Shown here: piece by piece, positions 1 to 7,831 of the stretch
Layout: the number at the start of each line of letters is the position of its first letter
Numbering within the stretch: the first letter of the stretch is position 1
From: Actinomycetota bacterium
Lineage (GTDB): Bacteria; Actinomycetota; Acidimicrobiia; Acidimicrobiales; Microtrichaceae
Assembly: GCA_009701845.1 (NCBI GenBank)
Contig: WLJI01000004.1
Coordinates: 1 to 49,736 of the forward strand
Length of the DNA stretch: 49,736 bases
Reading direction: 5' to 3'
Program-made: the position numbers and the translations under genes
Notes under the pieces: generated by a model
Databases searched by the model: none
What the model was told of the DNA's origin: nothing
What the model saw: the letters and a program-made list of their open reading frames with translations, nothing else

Positions 1-520
1 CACTCGTCGTGGCCAATGTCCCGGGGTCCACCCGGCCGGCGCCCTCAAAACGAATCGGGGTCTCCGAGTCGCTCTCCACGTTGAGCACCGCGGTATCTGT
101 TACTCGGACAAAGCAAGTGGTGTACTTGATGACACCAGCGGGCGGCGTGTCGCCCTCGGCGTAGCATCCCCAGGCTTCACCAGCGGGGTCTTGGCCCCGG
201 AATACCTCAAGTTCAGTGCTCCCGTCGCCTGCGGCGGAACCGTTTGGAGCGAGTCCCGAATATGCCCCGCAGTCCTCGGAAACAATGAAACTGCTATCCG
301 AGATGGACTTCTTACAAATATCAACAAACACCAATTGCCGTGGCTCAAGACCAGACCAGCGCACCTGTACCAGTGCCGCTGACTGCTCCGCAGTAACGGG
401 AATCCGGTCCGGAGCAACACTCACAGAGGATTCTGCTGAGGCATTGCCCACACCGAGCAGCAGGACCACAGTCCCTAGCGACCCGGTCAGCACCGCAAAC
501 CTAACTCTGCTCCATTGCAT
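1..520 (-). CDS. Secreted surface protein, paralog of the 1802-2392 product (3' end cut by window edge)
   Basis: The frame is open for 173 codons from an ATG at 520 to the left edge, so the C-terminus is not visible. A GGAGG lies about ten bases upstream of the start. Residues 1 to about 32 form a signal peptide (basic start, hydrophobic core, NASA cleavage region). The mature part aligns closely with the protein at 1802-2392. Shared blocks include LVFVDICKKSI, EDCGAYSG, EVFRGQDPAGE, WGCYAEGD and KYTTCFVRVTD. The conserved cysteines look like disulfides of a small exported beta-sandwich domain. Function is not recognised. A PstS-like gene lies between the two paralogs. Coding is certain from the paralogy; the role is unknown. 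Confidence 0.85.
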   Translation of the reverse strand, partial: MQWSRVRFAVLTGSLGTVVLLLGVGNASAESSVSVAPDRIPVTAEQSAALVQVRWSGLEPRQLVFVDICKKSISDSSFIVSEDCGAYSGLAPNGSAAGDGSTELEVFRGQDPAGEAWGCYAEGDTPPAGVIKYTTCFVRVTDTAVLNVESDSETPIRFEGAGRVDPGTLATTS

Positions 521-547
521 TGCTCAGCTCCTCCAACAAAGACCAAG

Positions 548-573
548 AGGGGCACAGCCGAAGCCGTGCCCCT
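548..573 (-). terminator. Hairpin after the PstS-like gene
   Basis: AGGGGCAC (548-555) pairs perfectly with GTGCCCCT (566-573) around a ten-base loop, between the stop at 626 and the next minus-strand start at 520. The bases that follow on the minus strand are only modestly T-rich (CTTGGTCTTTG), so termination is plausible but not certain. Confidence 0.5.
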
Positions 574-625
574 CGAGCTTGTAGAACTCAAAGAGACGTT
601 CTACACGTACAGATTCCAGAACCAA

Positions 626-1768
626 TCAGGCTCCTGGAACCAACTTGCAAATACCGTTTGTCTGCTCAGCGGCAGGCACCCGAATGAATCCGGTTGCTGT
701 GTAGACACCTGTTAGCTCTACATAGTTCGTCTTACCGGAGTAGTCATTGTTGGTGTGTGAAGCTGCAGGCTTGCACATGAACTCAGTGAGTTCACGAACC
801 GCACCGCCAGCGCCGCCGTCAGCACCCGTGATCTCTGCAGAAGCAGCTGCTGCAGTTGCATCAGTCTTCTTGGTCACGTGGTAGATAAATCGCGTGATGG
901 GGTAGGTGTTGTTAGCAATCGTGCCAGCCGTTGCGGACTTGCCCTCGACGGTCCAAGACTGGGCTGTCTGACGCTGGTACGAGAATGCCTTGTAAGCAGC
1001 GGCACTCATCCACCAGATCGCGTTATTTGCCGAGATGCCGGCATCGGCAACGAGTGGCTTGAGGTCATTTTCGAATGGATACGCTCCACTAGACAGGGAC
1101 TTCTTGCAAGCACCAGAGTTGGCGTCGAATCCGAGATAGCTATCGAACACGGCCTTGGTTCCCGCGGATGCCTGCATTCCAACTGGCTCAATGGTGCCGG
1201 CTGCTTGGCCGTCGATTGATGACCAGTCAGTAATGGTGCAGTTGTAGATTCCCTGAATCTGAGCCGTGGTCAGGTTGCCAGGAGTACGGTTGCCGTAGGT
1301 AACCATAATCAGGCCATCCTTGCCGAAAGCCCAGAAGTTGAGTGCCGACTCGCCCGAGGACTTTGGCCCACGTGAGGATCGTGCGTAATCAACTTGACCG
1401 TTCTTCAGTGCAGTGACGCCTGCAGAGGACCCGGTTGGGTAGGTGCTAGCAAACACGTCGTGATCCCAGTTGCCCTGCGTATTCGTGGCAGTCTGAGAAA
1501 CACCGGTCAGGCACTTCCCAAGGTTGTAGGCCGCTGGCGAAGCCGCTGGCGAAGCGTTATCGGTGTCACAACCGGTTCCCTGATTGAACAAGAGCTCGGC
1601 GCGCTGCATGAACGGATAGGTGGTATCTGAACCAGTACCAACCACACGGTCGTTAGCGTCATCCCAGCCCGAGGGCTCTGGTGAGGCGCTGACCATGGAA
1701 GTCATAGCTGTTCCTGACAACAGGGTTCCTGCTACCAGAGCAGCCCCAATGAGTGATTTCAGTTTCAT
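626..1768 (-). CDS. Exported PstS-like substrate-binding protein
   Basis: This is a periplasmic-binding-protein-like secreted protein of 380 residues. The start is the ATG at 1768, eight bases after AAGGAG; an in-frame TTG two codons upstream fits that site less well. A signal peptide covers about residues 1-28. The mature protein opens with VGTGSDTTYPFMQ, the counterpart of the ligand-binding GxGxT/S loop of phosphate-binding PstS. Later blocks, such as GNWDHDVFASTYPTGSSAG and DYARSSRGPKSSGE, match the second binding segment of that fold. There is no lipobox cysteine and no C-terminal membrane anchor, so it is probably free or held by partners. It sits between two paralogous small surface proteins. 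Phosphate as ligand is inference from family and from the nearby pst operon. Confidence 0.85.
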   Translation of the reverse strand: MKLKSLIGAALVAGTLLSGTAMTSMVSASPEPSGWDDANDRVVGTGSDTTYPFMQRAELLFNQGTGCDTDNASPAASPAAYNLGKCLTGVSQTATNTQGNWDHDVFASTYPTGSSAGVTALKNGQVDYARSSRGPKSSGESALNFWAFGKDGLIMVTYGNRTPGNLTTAQIQGIYNCTITDWSSIDGQAAGTIEPVGMQASAGTKAVFDSYLGFDANSGACKKSLSSGAYPFENDLKPLVADAGISANNAIWWMSAAAYKAFSYQRQTAQSWTVEGKSATAGTIANNTYPITRFIYHVTKKTDATAAAASAEITGADGGAGGAVRELTEFMCKPAASHTNNDYSGKTNYVELTGVYTATGFIRVPAAEQTNGICKLVPGA

Positions 1769-1801
1769 AATCAATTCTCCTTAGAAGTTGTTAAAGAAAT
1801 C

Positions 1802-2392
1802 TCAGACCGAGACAGTCTGACGACGACGGATGAGGACAAAGCCGCCAAGGGCAGCGAGCGTGCCAACGACTGGCAACAGAATGGTGAGCGGGGCTTCTGG
1901 AACGTCGCCGCTTGATACGGAGAAGGTGAATGCCTGCTCGGAATCGCTGTCATTGTTCAAGACAGAGTTGTCAGTAACACGGACATAGCAGGTGGTGTAC
2001 TTAGTTACTCCTGCAGGAGCAGTGTCGCCCGCTGCAAAGCATCCCCATGATTCACCAGCTGGATCTTGGCCACGGAAGACCTCGAGTACTGCGCTATTTG
2101 TTCCACTGCCATTGCCGTTGGGAGTGATGCCTGAGTAGGCGCCACAGTCGGAAGCAACATCGAAGCTTGCGTCGGTGATTGACTTCTTGCAAACGTCAAC
2201 GAATACGAGGGTATTTGCAGCCAATCCAGTCCAGTTGACCGTGACGTTTGCCGTGGTCTGGTTTGGAGTAACGGTGACCGGGTTGGGGGTCACAGTGGTG
2301 GTGGAAGCAGAAGCTGGTGCGGCAATCGCTACAGCGGTTCCCATCACCAAAAGAAGTCCTGCTACTGACTTCATCATTAAGCGGGCTTTCAT
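1802..2392 (-). CDS. Secreted surface protein with C-terminal anchor/sorting-type tail
   Basis: This 196-residue protein has a signal peptide (residues 1-29, ending ASA). A threonine-rich stretch (VTPNPVTVTPNQTT) leads into a compact cysteine-containing domain homologous to the truncated protein at 1-520. The C-terminus reads VPEAP, a hydrophobic helix LTILLPVVGTLAALGGFVLI and then RRR. That three-part tail resembles sorting signals (LPxTG or PEP-CTERM style) but is not a canonical LPxTG. AAAGG lies eight bases before the ATG. The next gene upstream in the transcription direction is a sortase-fold protein, which makes a processing link plausible. The domain loosely recalls neocarzinostatin-like immunoglobulin folds, but I do not claim that. 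Function is unknown. Confidence 0.88.
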   Translation of the reverse strand: MKARLMMKSVAGLLLVMGTAVAIAAPASASTTTVTPNPVTVTPNQTTANVTVNWTGLAANTLVFVDVCKKSITDASFDVASDCGAYSGITPNGNGSGTNSAVLEVFRGQDPAGESWGCFAAGDTAPAGVTKYTTCYVRVTDNSVLNNDSDSEQAFTFSVSSGDVPEAPLTILLPVVGTLAALGGFVLIRRRQTVSV

Positions 2393-2578
2393 TATGTTCG
2401 CCTTTCAATGTCAATGACTCTCCACAGCAGAGTGCCAAGAGTGACTATGTAGGGAGAAATGCCCAAGATCAAGACCTACGCACGAGTGTTTGTTACTTGT
2501 TACCTCGTCGTTCACTTGCCCGCCAAGACGCGCCGAATAAGCGAGAAGAGTGAACGAAAAGATGTCCCCAAGGTAAAC

Positions 2579-2604
2579 AATAGATAGATTTCTAGCTATC
2601 TATT
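2579..2604. terminator. AT-rich inverted repeat after the sortase-like gene
   Basis: AATAGATAG (2579-2587) and CTATCTATT (2596-2604) are perfect 9-bp arms around an eight-base loop, a few bases beyond the sortase-like stop codon. The stem is almost all A-T, so it is a weak terminator candidate or an operator. The rest of the 219-base gap (2393-2611) shows only a GTAACAAGTAACAA direct repeat. Confidence 0.35.
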
Positions 2605-2611
2605 TATCTTT

Positions 2612-3568
2612 CTAATAGGTAGTTGGAACCACCATAGAGATATTAAATAGCAGCACAATTACTCCTAAAGCAACTGAACTTCCGGCCACCACTAGGACTG
2701 CTGCCCAGCCGTATCTCTTTCGCAGGTCAATACCCACCAGGATGCCTACGGCGATCAGCCCGATTCCCGTGAGCAGCAGGACCGCTCCACCAATTCCTCG
2801 AACATCGTAAGTTTGAATTGGTGCGAGTTCTTCCTCGGCATCCGCACCAGGCAGGGCGTCTTTTACAGCTCCGTCTTTTACAGCTGTCTCAACTGCATTC
2901 TCATCGGTAATCGACAAGTCGTCGGCAGCAGCCGTAACCACAACTCGCGAGCCATCTAGCGGGCCGCCGGCACTCGAGACCAAGGTCAGCCGATTTGGCC
3001 CGTCGAATTCTAAGTACTTGACCTGATCACTACCTACCGTGCGAACCTTAGACACCTTGTACACGGTGACATCGCCCGATCGACTCCGAAGGTAGATTGA
3101 GTTTCCACCTTTCAAGTCTTTCAACTGGCCAAACGGCCCACCAAAACGAGTCTTGTGTCCTTGAATAACGGTGTTGCCAGAATCACCGGGCTGTACTGAG
3201 TCCAAACGGCGACCTGGACCGCCTCGCAATTCGCTCGCAGAGGCCCCCTCAACCACAACCTCATTTACTCCTAGCGCCGGTATCTGCAACACAAATGCGG
3301 CATCGCCAACCTTGACCTTCTCCGTTGGGATCGCAAACTCGGCAGAGAGATGCCGTTGGTGCTCGGCATGTACTGCTGCGCCAATCACTGCATCTGCAGC
3401 AACTAAGACAACTAACGAGACAATGACCGCAAGAATGACTCGGCGCCGTTTCAGCGAGGCCGCAGGATCCGTGACCTCATCAATCTGATCGGGGTCAAGG
3501 GTCGAGGGGTCAGCCGAACTTGGTTCGGTTTCATCGGGGTCGGGTCGCAGGTCAATGACGTCGCTCAT
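2612..3568 (-). CDS. Sortase-fold membrane protein lacking the catalytic cysteine
   Basis: The protein has 318 residues. The order is an acidic cytoplasmic N-terminus, a transmembrane helix (about 44-65), a sortase-like domain (about 90-215) and two further transmembrane helices (about 258-280 and 287-312). Sortase landmarks are IPALGVNEVVVEGAS, GDSGNTVIQGHKTRFGGPFGQ with the expected catalytic His, and SRVVVTA with the expected Arg. Where sortases have their cysteine (usually TLxTC) the sequence reads LTLVSSAGG. The whole protein contains no cysteine at all. It overlaps the preceding gene by four bases (ATGA), so the two are co-translated. Either it uses serine or it is a pseudo-enzyme scaffold. 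The fold call is firm; activity is unknown. Confidence 0.85.
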   Translation of the reverse strand: MSDVIDLRPDPDETEPSSADPSTLDPDQIDEVTDPAASLKRRRVILAVIVSLVVLVAADAVIGAAVHAEHQRHLSAEFAIPTEKVKVGDAAFVLQIPALGVNEVVVEGASASELRGGPGRRLDSVQPGDSGNTVIQGHKTRFGGPFGQLKDLKGGNSIYLRSRSGDVTVYKVSKVRTVGSDQVKYLEFDGPNRLTLVSSAGGPLDGSRVVVTAAADDLSITDENAVETAVKDGAVKDALPGADAEEELAPIQTYDVRGIGGAVLLLTGIGLIAVGILVGIDLRKRYGWAAVLVVAGSSVALGVIVLLFNISMVVPTTY

Positions 3569-5427
3569 GCAGAAATCAGTCCCGATCGCCTCATCAGCGC
3601 TCGGACGCCCAGGAACATCAGGCCACCGAGTGCAAGCGTTGCTAGCCGATCAAAGCGCGGGTCTGAGCCCGGTAGCGGTAGCGGCATGATTCGAGCCACC
3701 TTCACTGGTGGCAGAGTCGCAGCGATGCCTCCCGTCGCGGTGCTTGCAGACTCGGTTGAGAAGTCTGCGCTGCCCACAGAGGCGCTTGCTGATGACGGAG
3801 TCGCTGAACTCGCCGAGAGAGGCCGATTCGTCCCGGAAGTTGATCCAGACGAGGCCGAAACTCCTGCAACCACGGGTACAACTACCCCCGTAAACGGGTC
3901 CACTACTGGCTCTTCCTCAACAACAGGAGTGCCATCTGAGGGGGTATCACACCAGAGAGTTTCGCCAAGATCTGCCAACGTTCCTGCGGGCGCAAACCGT
4001 GAAACGTCACTAGTCAGCACTGTCTTGAGTCCTGCAGCTGTGCAGTTGGAGCTAACAATTTTATCGGCTGCAACAAGCGCTTTAGCAACCAGTACATCGG
4101 GCAACTGCCCCTCGCTCAGTTCAGCCGAGCGCTGCCGTCCCACTGTTGACTGCCAACGGATAATCGCTGCGACGGTGTTGGCCTCCACCCCTGTCAGGCC
4201 TGAATCCGGTGCATAGATTGAGTTGGCCCAAGACAGTGGCCAACCACCGGGAACATTCTGGGTAGCAGCAAACAGCGGAGCACCTGAGCCCGCTGCTAGC
4301 GCAGTGGTAATTGAGTCAGGTGTGACAGAAAGCCATTCACCCGCTCCGTTCTTTATCTGTGCCACGTACAGGTCAGTCCTAAGATTTGCCTCGCCCGTAG
4401 CATCAAACGGCGGCTCCTCAGCCTCGGCTTGGATCGCCTGCGCTGCTGCAAGCGGTGTGGTCATGGTCATGGCACCGCTCTCGGCGGGAACGTCCACAGC
4501 AGCAGAGGCAGTCTTCCATTGCCGAATCACGCCAACTGCGTCTGGTAGGCCCTGCTTTGCAGGTGCACGAGTAAAGGGCCAAGTCGCATCCGGTGCTGGT
4601 TCAGGAGTGAGAGACAAGCTCGATGATCGTGTCGACCATTTCGCTGGCTGAGTCGTTCTGAGGTAGGTGCCGAGGGCGAGGTTTGCCATGCCGGCATCGC
4701 TCCTGAGCACAGCTGAAGCAGGCCGCAAGGGGGAAGTCATTGACAGCCCTCCCGGTGGAAGTTCGGCTAGCAGCGCCAAGAACTCTGGGTCCTGCCAGTT
4801 GTTCACAGCGCTTTCTAGGAACACGTCTGCCAGGTTGGCCGAAGTCAGCCGTAACGGCCCCTCAAAATCACGCACCCTCAGGCAATCTGGGGGCAACTCG
4901 TTTCCCGGGTCGTCCTCTTCGCTTTGCTCAACGAACCCGCACAGATCAATGCCAGTGGGTCGAGGTCCGGAAACCAGAAATGACATGCCAACTGCTTGAA
5001 TCGGAGCCTCAATCACTGACCGACCCGTAGCCTCGAGAGCCTTGGTCTCCGCCTCAGTAAATGGAGTACCACTCACGGCAATATCGGCACCGCCAGTGAT
5101 GAGCCGCTCCTTGGACTGTGCGTCTCCGCCAGCTACCTGCCGGGCTGTTGTTGACCCAGGGATATTTTTCACTGCGCCTAGCCAGGTCAGGGCCGCAGCG
5201 AGTGACTCGTGCGTATTTGCAATCCGAAGTTCGGTGGGCTCGGCAGAGTCAGTTTGTGCCCCCGCAACAAACGGAGCCACGGCCCAGCCAAGGAGCAACA
5301 CAGCTACTGCTGCAAGAATCCCTCGGGGCAGCAGACCGCTGCGAACTCCTGTTTTGGTGCTCTTCTTCATTGCCTGCCCTGCCTGCTTCGATGCGGTCTC
5401 TTTGCCGATTACTACTTTTTTTGCCAT
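3565..5427 (-). CDS. Large membrane-anchored PstS-like (periplasmic-binding-fold) protein
   Basis: This 620-residue exported protein has a hydrophobic segment at about 33-57 (RGILAAVAVLLLGWAVAPF) serving as signal or anchor. A PstS-like region follows at about 65-470. Visible blocks are GGADIAVSGTPFTEAE, IQAVGMSFLVSG and LTSANLADVFLESAVNNWQDPEF, which match the corresponding segments of phosphate-binding proteins. Next come a Ser/Thr/Ala-rich spacer (about 515-585), a PLPLPGSDPRFD segment and a C-terminal helix (LATLALGGLMFLGVRAL) followed by RRSG. It overlaps the upstream PstS-like gene by 16 bases and the sortase-like gene by four, so it belongs to the pst operon. It is much longer than ordinary PstS (about 330-380). 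Ligand unknown. Confidence 0.85.
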   Translation of the reverse strand: MAKKVVIGKETASKQAGQAMKKSTKTGVRSGLLPRGILAAVAVLLLGWAVAPFVAGAQTDSAEPTELRIANTHESLAAALTWLGAVKNIPGSTTARQVAGGDAQSKERLITGGADIAVSGTPFTEAETKALEATGRSVIEAPIQAVGMSFLVSGPRPTGIDLCGFVEQSEEDDPGNELPPDCLRVRDFEGPLRLTSANLADVFLESAVNNWQDPEFLALLAELPPGGLSMTSPLRPASAVLRSDAGMANLALGTYLRTTQPAKWSTRSSSLSLTPEPAPDATWPFTRAPAKQGLPDAVGVIRQWKTASAAVDVPAESGAMTMTTPLAAAQAIQAEAEEPPFDATGEANLRTDLYVAQIKNGAGEWLSVTPDSITTALAAGSGAPLFAATQNVPGGWPLSWANSIYAPDSGLTGVEANTVAAIIRWQSTVGRQRSAELSEGQLPDVLVAKALVAADKIVSSNCTAAGLKTVLTSDVSRFAPAGTLADLGETLWCDTPSDGTPVVEEEPVVDPFTGVVVPVVAGVSASSGSTSGTNRPLSASSATPSSASASVGSADFSTESASTATGGIAATLPPVKVARIMPLPLPGSDPRFDRLATLALGGLMFLGVRALMRRSGLISA

Positions 5428-6971
5428 GAGGTTCGAACTCCCTTCGACAGAAACACTCCAAGGCCGACTAACAGCGCTCCCTGAAGCAGAGTGAAGATCA
5501 CTTCTCGGCCACCAGGGCCGTTCGTCTGCACTGCGAGGATCTCGTCGGCAGCAGATTGGTCAGCAGCAGCAGCCTCGGATGCAGCTTTGGTCTGCGCTGC
5601 CAATACTTCTGCCGCTGCAGCAGCTGCCTTGGCTTGTTCGGGGGTGAGTACTCCTCCAGCTGCACCTGCAACACCACCGGCCGCGCCGGCCGCGCCAGCA
5701 ACACCACCGGCCGCGCCAGCAACACCTGCAGCACCCTTTGCTGCGATCGTTCCGCCAAGCACATCCGGCGGCGGCGGCGCACCTGCCAAATCAGTCGGGC
5801 GAGCCGGAGCCCCCGGAATCTGCTGAACCTTGTCTAACGCCAGATTTACCAAAACTTCAGACAAGCGTGAGTAGTCAAGTTCTTCAACATTTCGTTGTCC
5901 AGCAGTAACTGCATAGTTCAGAAATGTTCCCAACACCTTCCCCTTTGCCGGATCAAATCCGCTGGTTTGGGCGATGACGTAGGAATAGGTCGACGGGAAA
6001 TAAGCACGCGGGTCAGCCCCGTCATAGCGCAATGCAAATGTTCCATTCGCTCTGGCCTCTGCGTAGCCAAGCGCAATGGTTGCTGCTGCTGGAACCGGCT
6101 TCATATACGCACCTGCGGCGTTCTCGACGCTCGCTACCGGTGAGGTCGCTCCGTCAATGAAGGTTGTAACCGCAGTGGCAGCATCGACATAGGTAATCGT
6201 GTCTGGAGACAACTGAACTGTCTGAGCCACACCCGTTGAGGCTGTTGCACCCGTTGCGCTGCCGATTCCCTGAGGCCAAGTTGAAACGGGGACACCCTCA
6301 CGAAGAGGAATCGAGTTTTGATCAGGATCGTTATTAGCCACAAAAGTCTTGAACGCATTCCAGATATCACCCGCCACGTTGATGCAGTACTCGCTCAGCA
6401 CATAGCTTGTGCCTGAACCGTCATTTCGCACCACGGGACGGATCTTTCGATCAGGCAGAGCAACTCCAGGATTCGTGGCCTGAATGGATGCATCGTTCCA
6501 CTTGATGTCTGGCTCAGTAAATATTCTGCAGGCATCGCGACGGCTCAGGCTCAGGTCGCTGATGCGACCACCTGGGCCGATCACGTTGAACATGAAGGCA
6601 AGCGGGCCGGCAGAAACTGGCACATAAACAAAGTCTTTGCGCGATGAGCTGTTGATCAGGTTTTGTTCATCTGGTTGGAATTCAATATCGGAAGCCCCAA
6701 AGTCGACGGTTCCGTTCAGGTAGTTGAGTCGGCCCTGTGTCGATCCACCTGCTTGGTAGTTGATTGCGATGTCATATTCATTGGCAACGTCACTCTTCCA
6801 CTGCTCAATTTCCAGTGCAGCGAAGGATGACCCGGTGCCAGTCACCGTTGGGCCAGCTGCGTGCGCGACACCGGTACACAAAACCGAAACAGCAACGATC
6901 ACAGAGAGTGTTATGGCTGAAGCAGTCCGAAGACTTGGAGTAACAAGCGCCCGCCGACGCAGCAGATTCAT
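5412..6971 (-). CDS. pstS: PstS-type phosphate-binding protein with Gly/Ala linker and C-terminal membrane anchor
   Basis: The protein has 519 residues. A signal peptide (about 1-38, ending AHA) contains no usable lipobox. A PstS domain runs from about 40 to 385: TVTGTGSSFAALEIEQW, INYQAGGSTQGRLNYLNGTVDFGASD and VRNDGSGTSYVLSEYC are the phosphate-loop segments of the family. A glycine/alanine repeat linker (about 405-440), an alanine-rich helix and a single C-terminal transmembrane segment (about 488-508) before SWQKK complete it. Its ATG overlaps the pstB stop by four bases, so it is the fourth gene of the pst operon. Usual PstS proteins are lipoproteins or free; this one appears tethered by its C-terminus. 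Confidence 0.92.
   Translation of the reverse strand: MNLLRRRALVTPSLRTASAITLSVIVAVSVLCTGVAHAAGPTVTGTGSSFAALEIEQWKSDVANEYDIAINYQAGGSTQGRLNYLNGTVDFGASDIEFQPDEQNLINSSSRKDFVYVPVSAGPLAFMFNVIGPGGRISDLSLSRRDACRIFTEPDIKWNDASIQATNPGVALPDRKIRPVVRNDGSGTSYVLSEYCINVAGDIWNAFKTFVANNDPDQNSIPLREGVPVSTWPQGIGSATGATASTGVAQTVQLSPDTITYVDAATAVTTFIDGATSPVASVENAAGAYMKPVPAAATIALGYAEARANGTFALRYDGADPRAYFPSTYSYVIAQTSGFDPAKGKVLGTFLNYAVTAGQRNVEELDYSRLSEVLVNLALDKVQQIPGAPARPTDLAGAPPPPDVLGGTIAAKGAAGVAGAAGGVAGAAGAAGGVAGAAGGVLTPEQAKAAAAAAEVLAAQTKAASEAAAADQSAADEILAVQTNGPGGREVIFTLLQGALLVGLGVFLSKGVRTSWQKK
5668..5736 (-). repeat. In-frame Gly/Ala-coding repeats
   Basis: Two near-identical 30-base units (starting at 5668 and 5698), with shorter partial copies, encode the GVAGAAGG-type linker of the anchored PstS protein. 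They keep frame and lie wholly inside the gene, so this is a protein linker repeat. Confidence 0.7.
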
Positions 6972-7831
6972 CCGAATTGCCCTGTCACATAGTCATAGGT
7001 CCGCGGATCCGAGGGATTTTCGAAGACCTGCGCGGTCGGGCCGGCTTCAACGATGCGGCCGGGGTCACCAATGGATTCCACCAAGAAGAACGCACACGTA
7101 TCGCTCACGCGCTGTGCCTGTTGCATGTTGTGCGTCACAATTACGATGGTGATCTCTTCGCAGAGTTCGCGAATCGTCTGCTCAATAACCCGGGTCGAGA
7201 TGGGGTCAAGGGCCGAGCACGGCTCATCCATCAGTAACACATCCGGGTGCACCGCTAACGCCCGAGCAATGCACAGGCGCTGCTGTTGACCACCCGAGAG
7301 CGACATTCCGCCTTCATCGAGTCGATCCGAAACTTCAGCCCAGAGGCCCGCTCGACGGAGGCACTGCTCTACGAGTGCTTTGGGGTCTTCGTGAGACATT
7401 CCCGAAAGCCCAAGGCCCGCGAGAACATTGTCGGCAATCGACATTGCAGGGAACGGGTTCGGCTTTTGGAACACCATTCCGATTCGGGATCGAACCTCGG
7501 TTGGGCTCATCTCTTCGGAGTAGATATCAACCCCGTCAAGCTCAATAGTTCCTGCAATTGCTGCCACTGGAACAAGTTCGTGCATGCGGTTCAGCGAGCG
7601 AAGAAATGTGGATTTTCCACAACCCGAGGGTCCAATCAACGCAGTGACTTTGCCAGGTTCCATCGACAACGAGCAACGCTCAAGCACTTTGCGCTTACCA
7701 AACCAACAGGTCACATCTGTTGCGTCAATCCGCGAAGAACCATGCGGCTCTTCTGCTAGGAGTTCACTGCTGACAACCTGACGGTTTGTCGCCGTGTCTG
7801 CGGCTGTCCGTGGGGATTCAACTGTAGTCAT
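6968..7831 (-). CDS. pstB: Phosphate ABC transporter ATP-binding protein PstB
   Basis: PstB is the ATPase that powers high-affinity phosphate import through PstC/PstA. At 287 residues it carries about 35 extra N-terminal residues over the usual 250. Visible motifs are Walker A GPSGCGKSTFL, the PstB-typical Q-loop region VFQKPNPFP, the signature SLSGGQQQRLCIARAL, Walker B LLMDEPCSALDP and the switch His in IVIVTHNMQQA. It overlaps pstA upstream and the PstS-like gene downstream by four bases each (ATGA), indicating tight translational coupling. No phoU follows, although phoU commonly ends such operons. Confidence 0.97.
   Translation of the reverse strand: MTTVESPRTAADTATNRQVVSSELLAEEPHGSSRIDATDVTCWFGKRKVLERCSLSMEPGKVTALIGPSGCGKSTFLRSLNRMHELVPVAAIAGTIELDGVDIYSEEMSPTEVRSRIGMVFQKPNPFPAMSIADNVLAGLGLSGMSHEDPKALVEQCLRRAGLWAEVSDRLDEGGMSLSGGQQQRLCIARALAVHPDVLLMDEPCSALDPISTRVIEQTIRELCEEITIVIVTHNMQQAQRVSDTCAFFLVESIGDPGRIVEAGPTAQVFENPSDPRTYDYVTGQFG

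Noticed and set aside
878-1219. Plus-strand open frame opposite the PstS-like gene
   Set aside because: No ribosome-binding site or domain. The opposite strand carries a clear exported binding protein.
1802-1890. Canonical LPxTG sorting signal in the 196-residue surface protein
   Set aside because: The tail reads VPEAP...LLPVVG rather than LPxTG; it is only sorting-like, so I did not call LPxTG.
5668-5736. Possible CRISPR or minisatellite from regularly spaced GC-rich repeats
   Set aside because: The repeats are in frame, lack spacers and encode the Gly/Ala linker of the anchored PstS protein.
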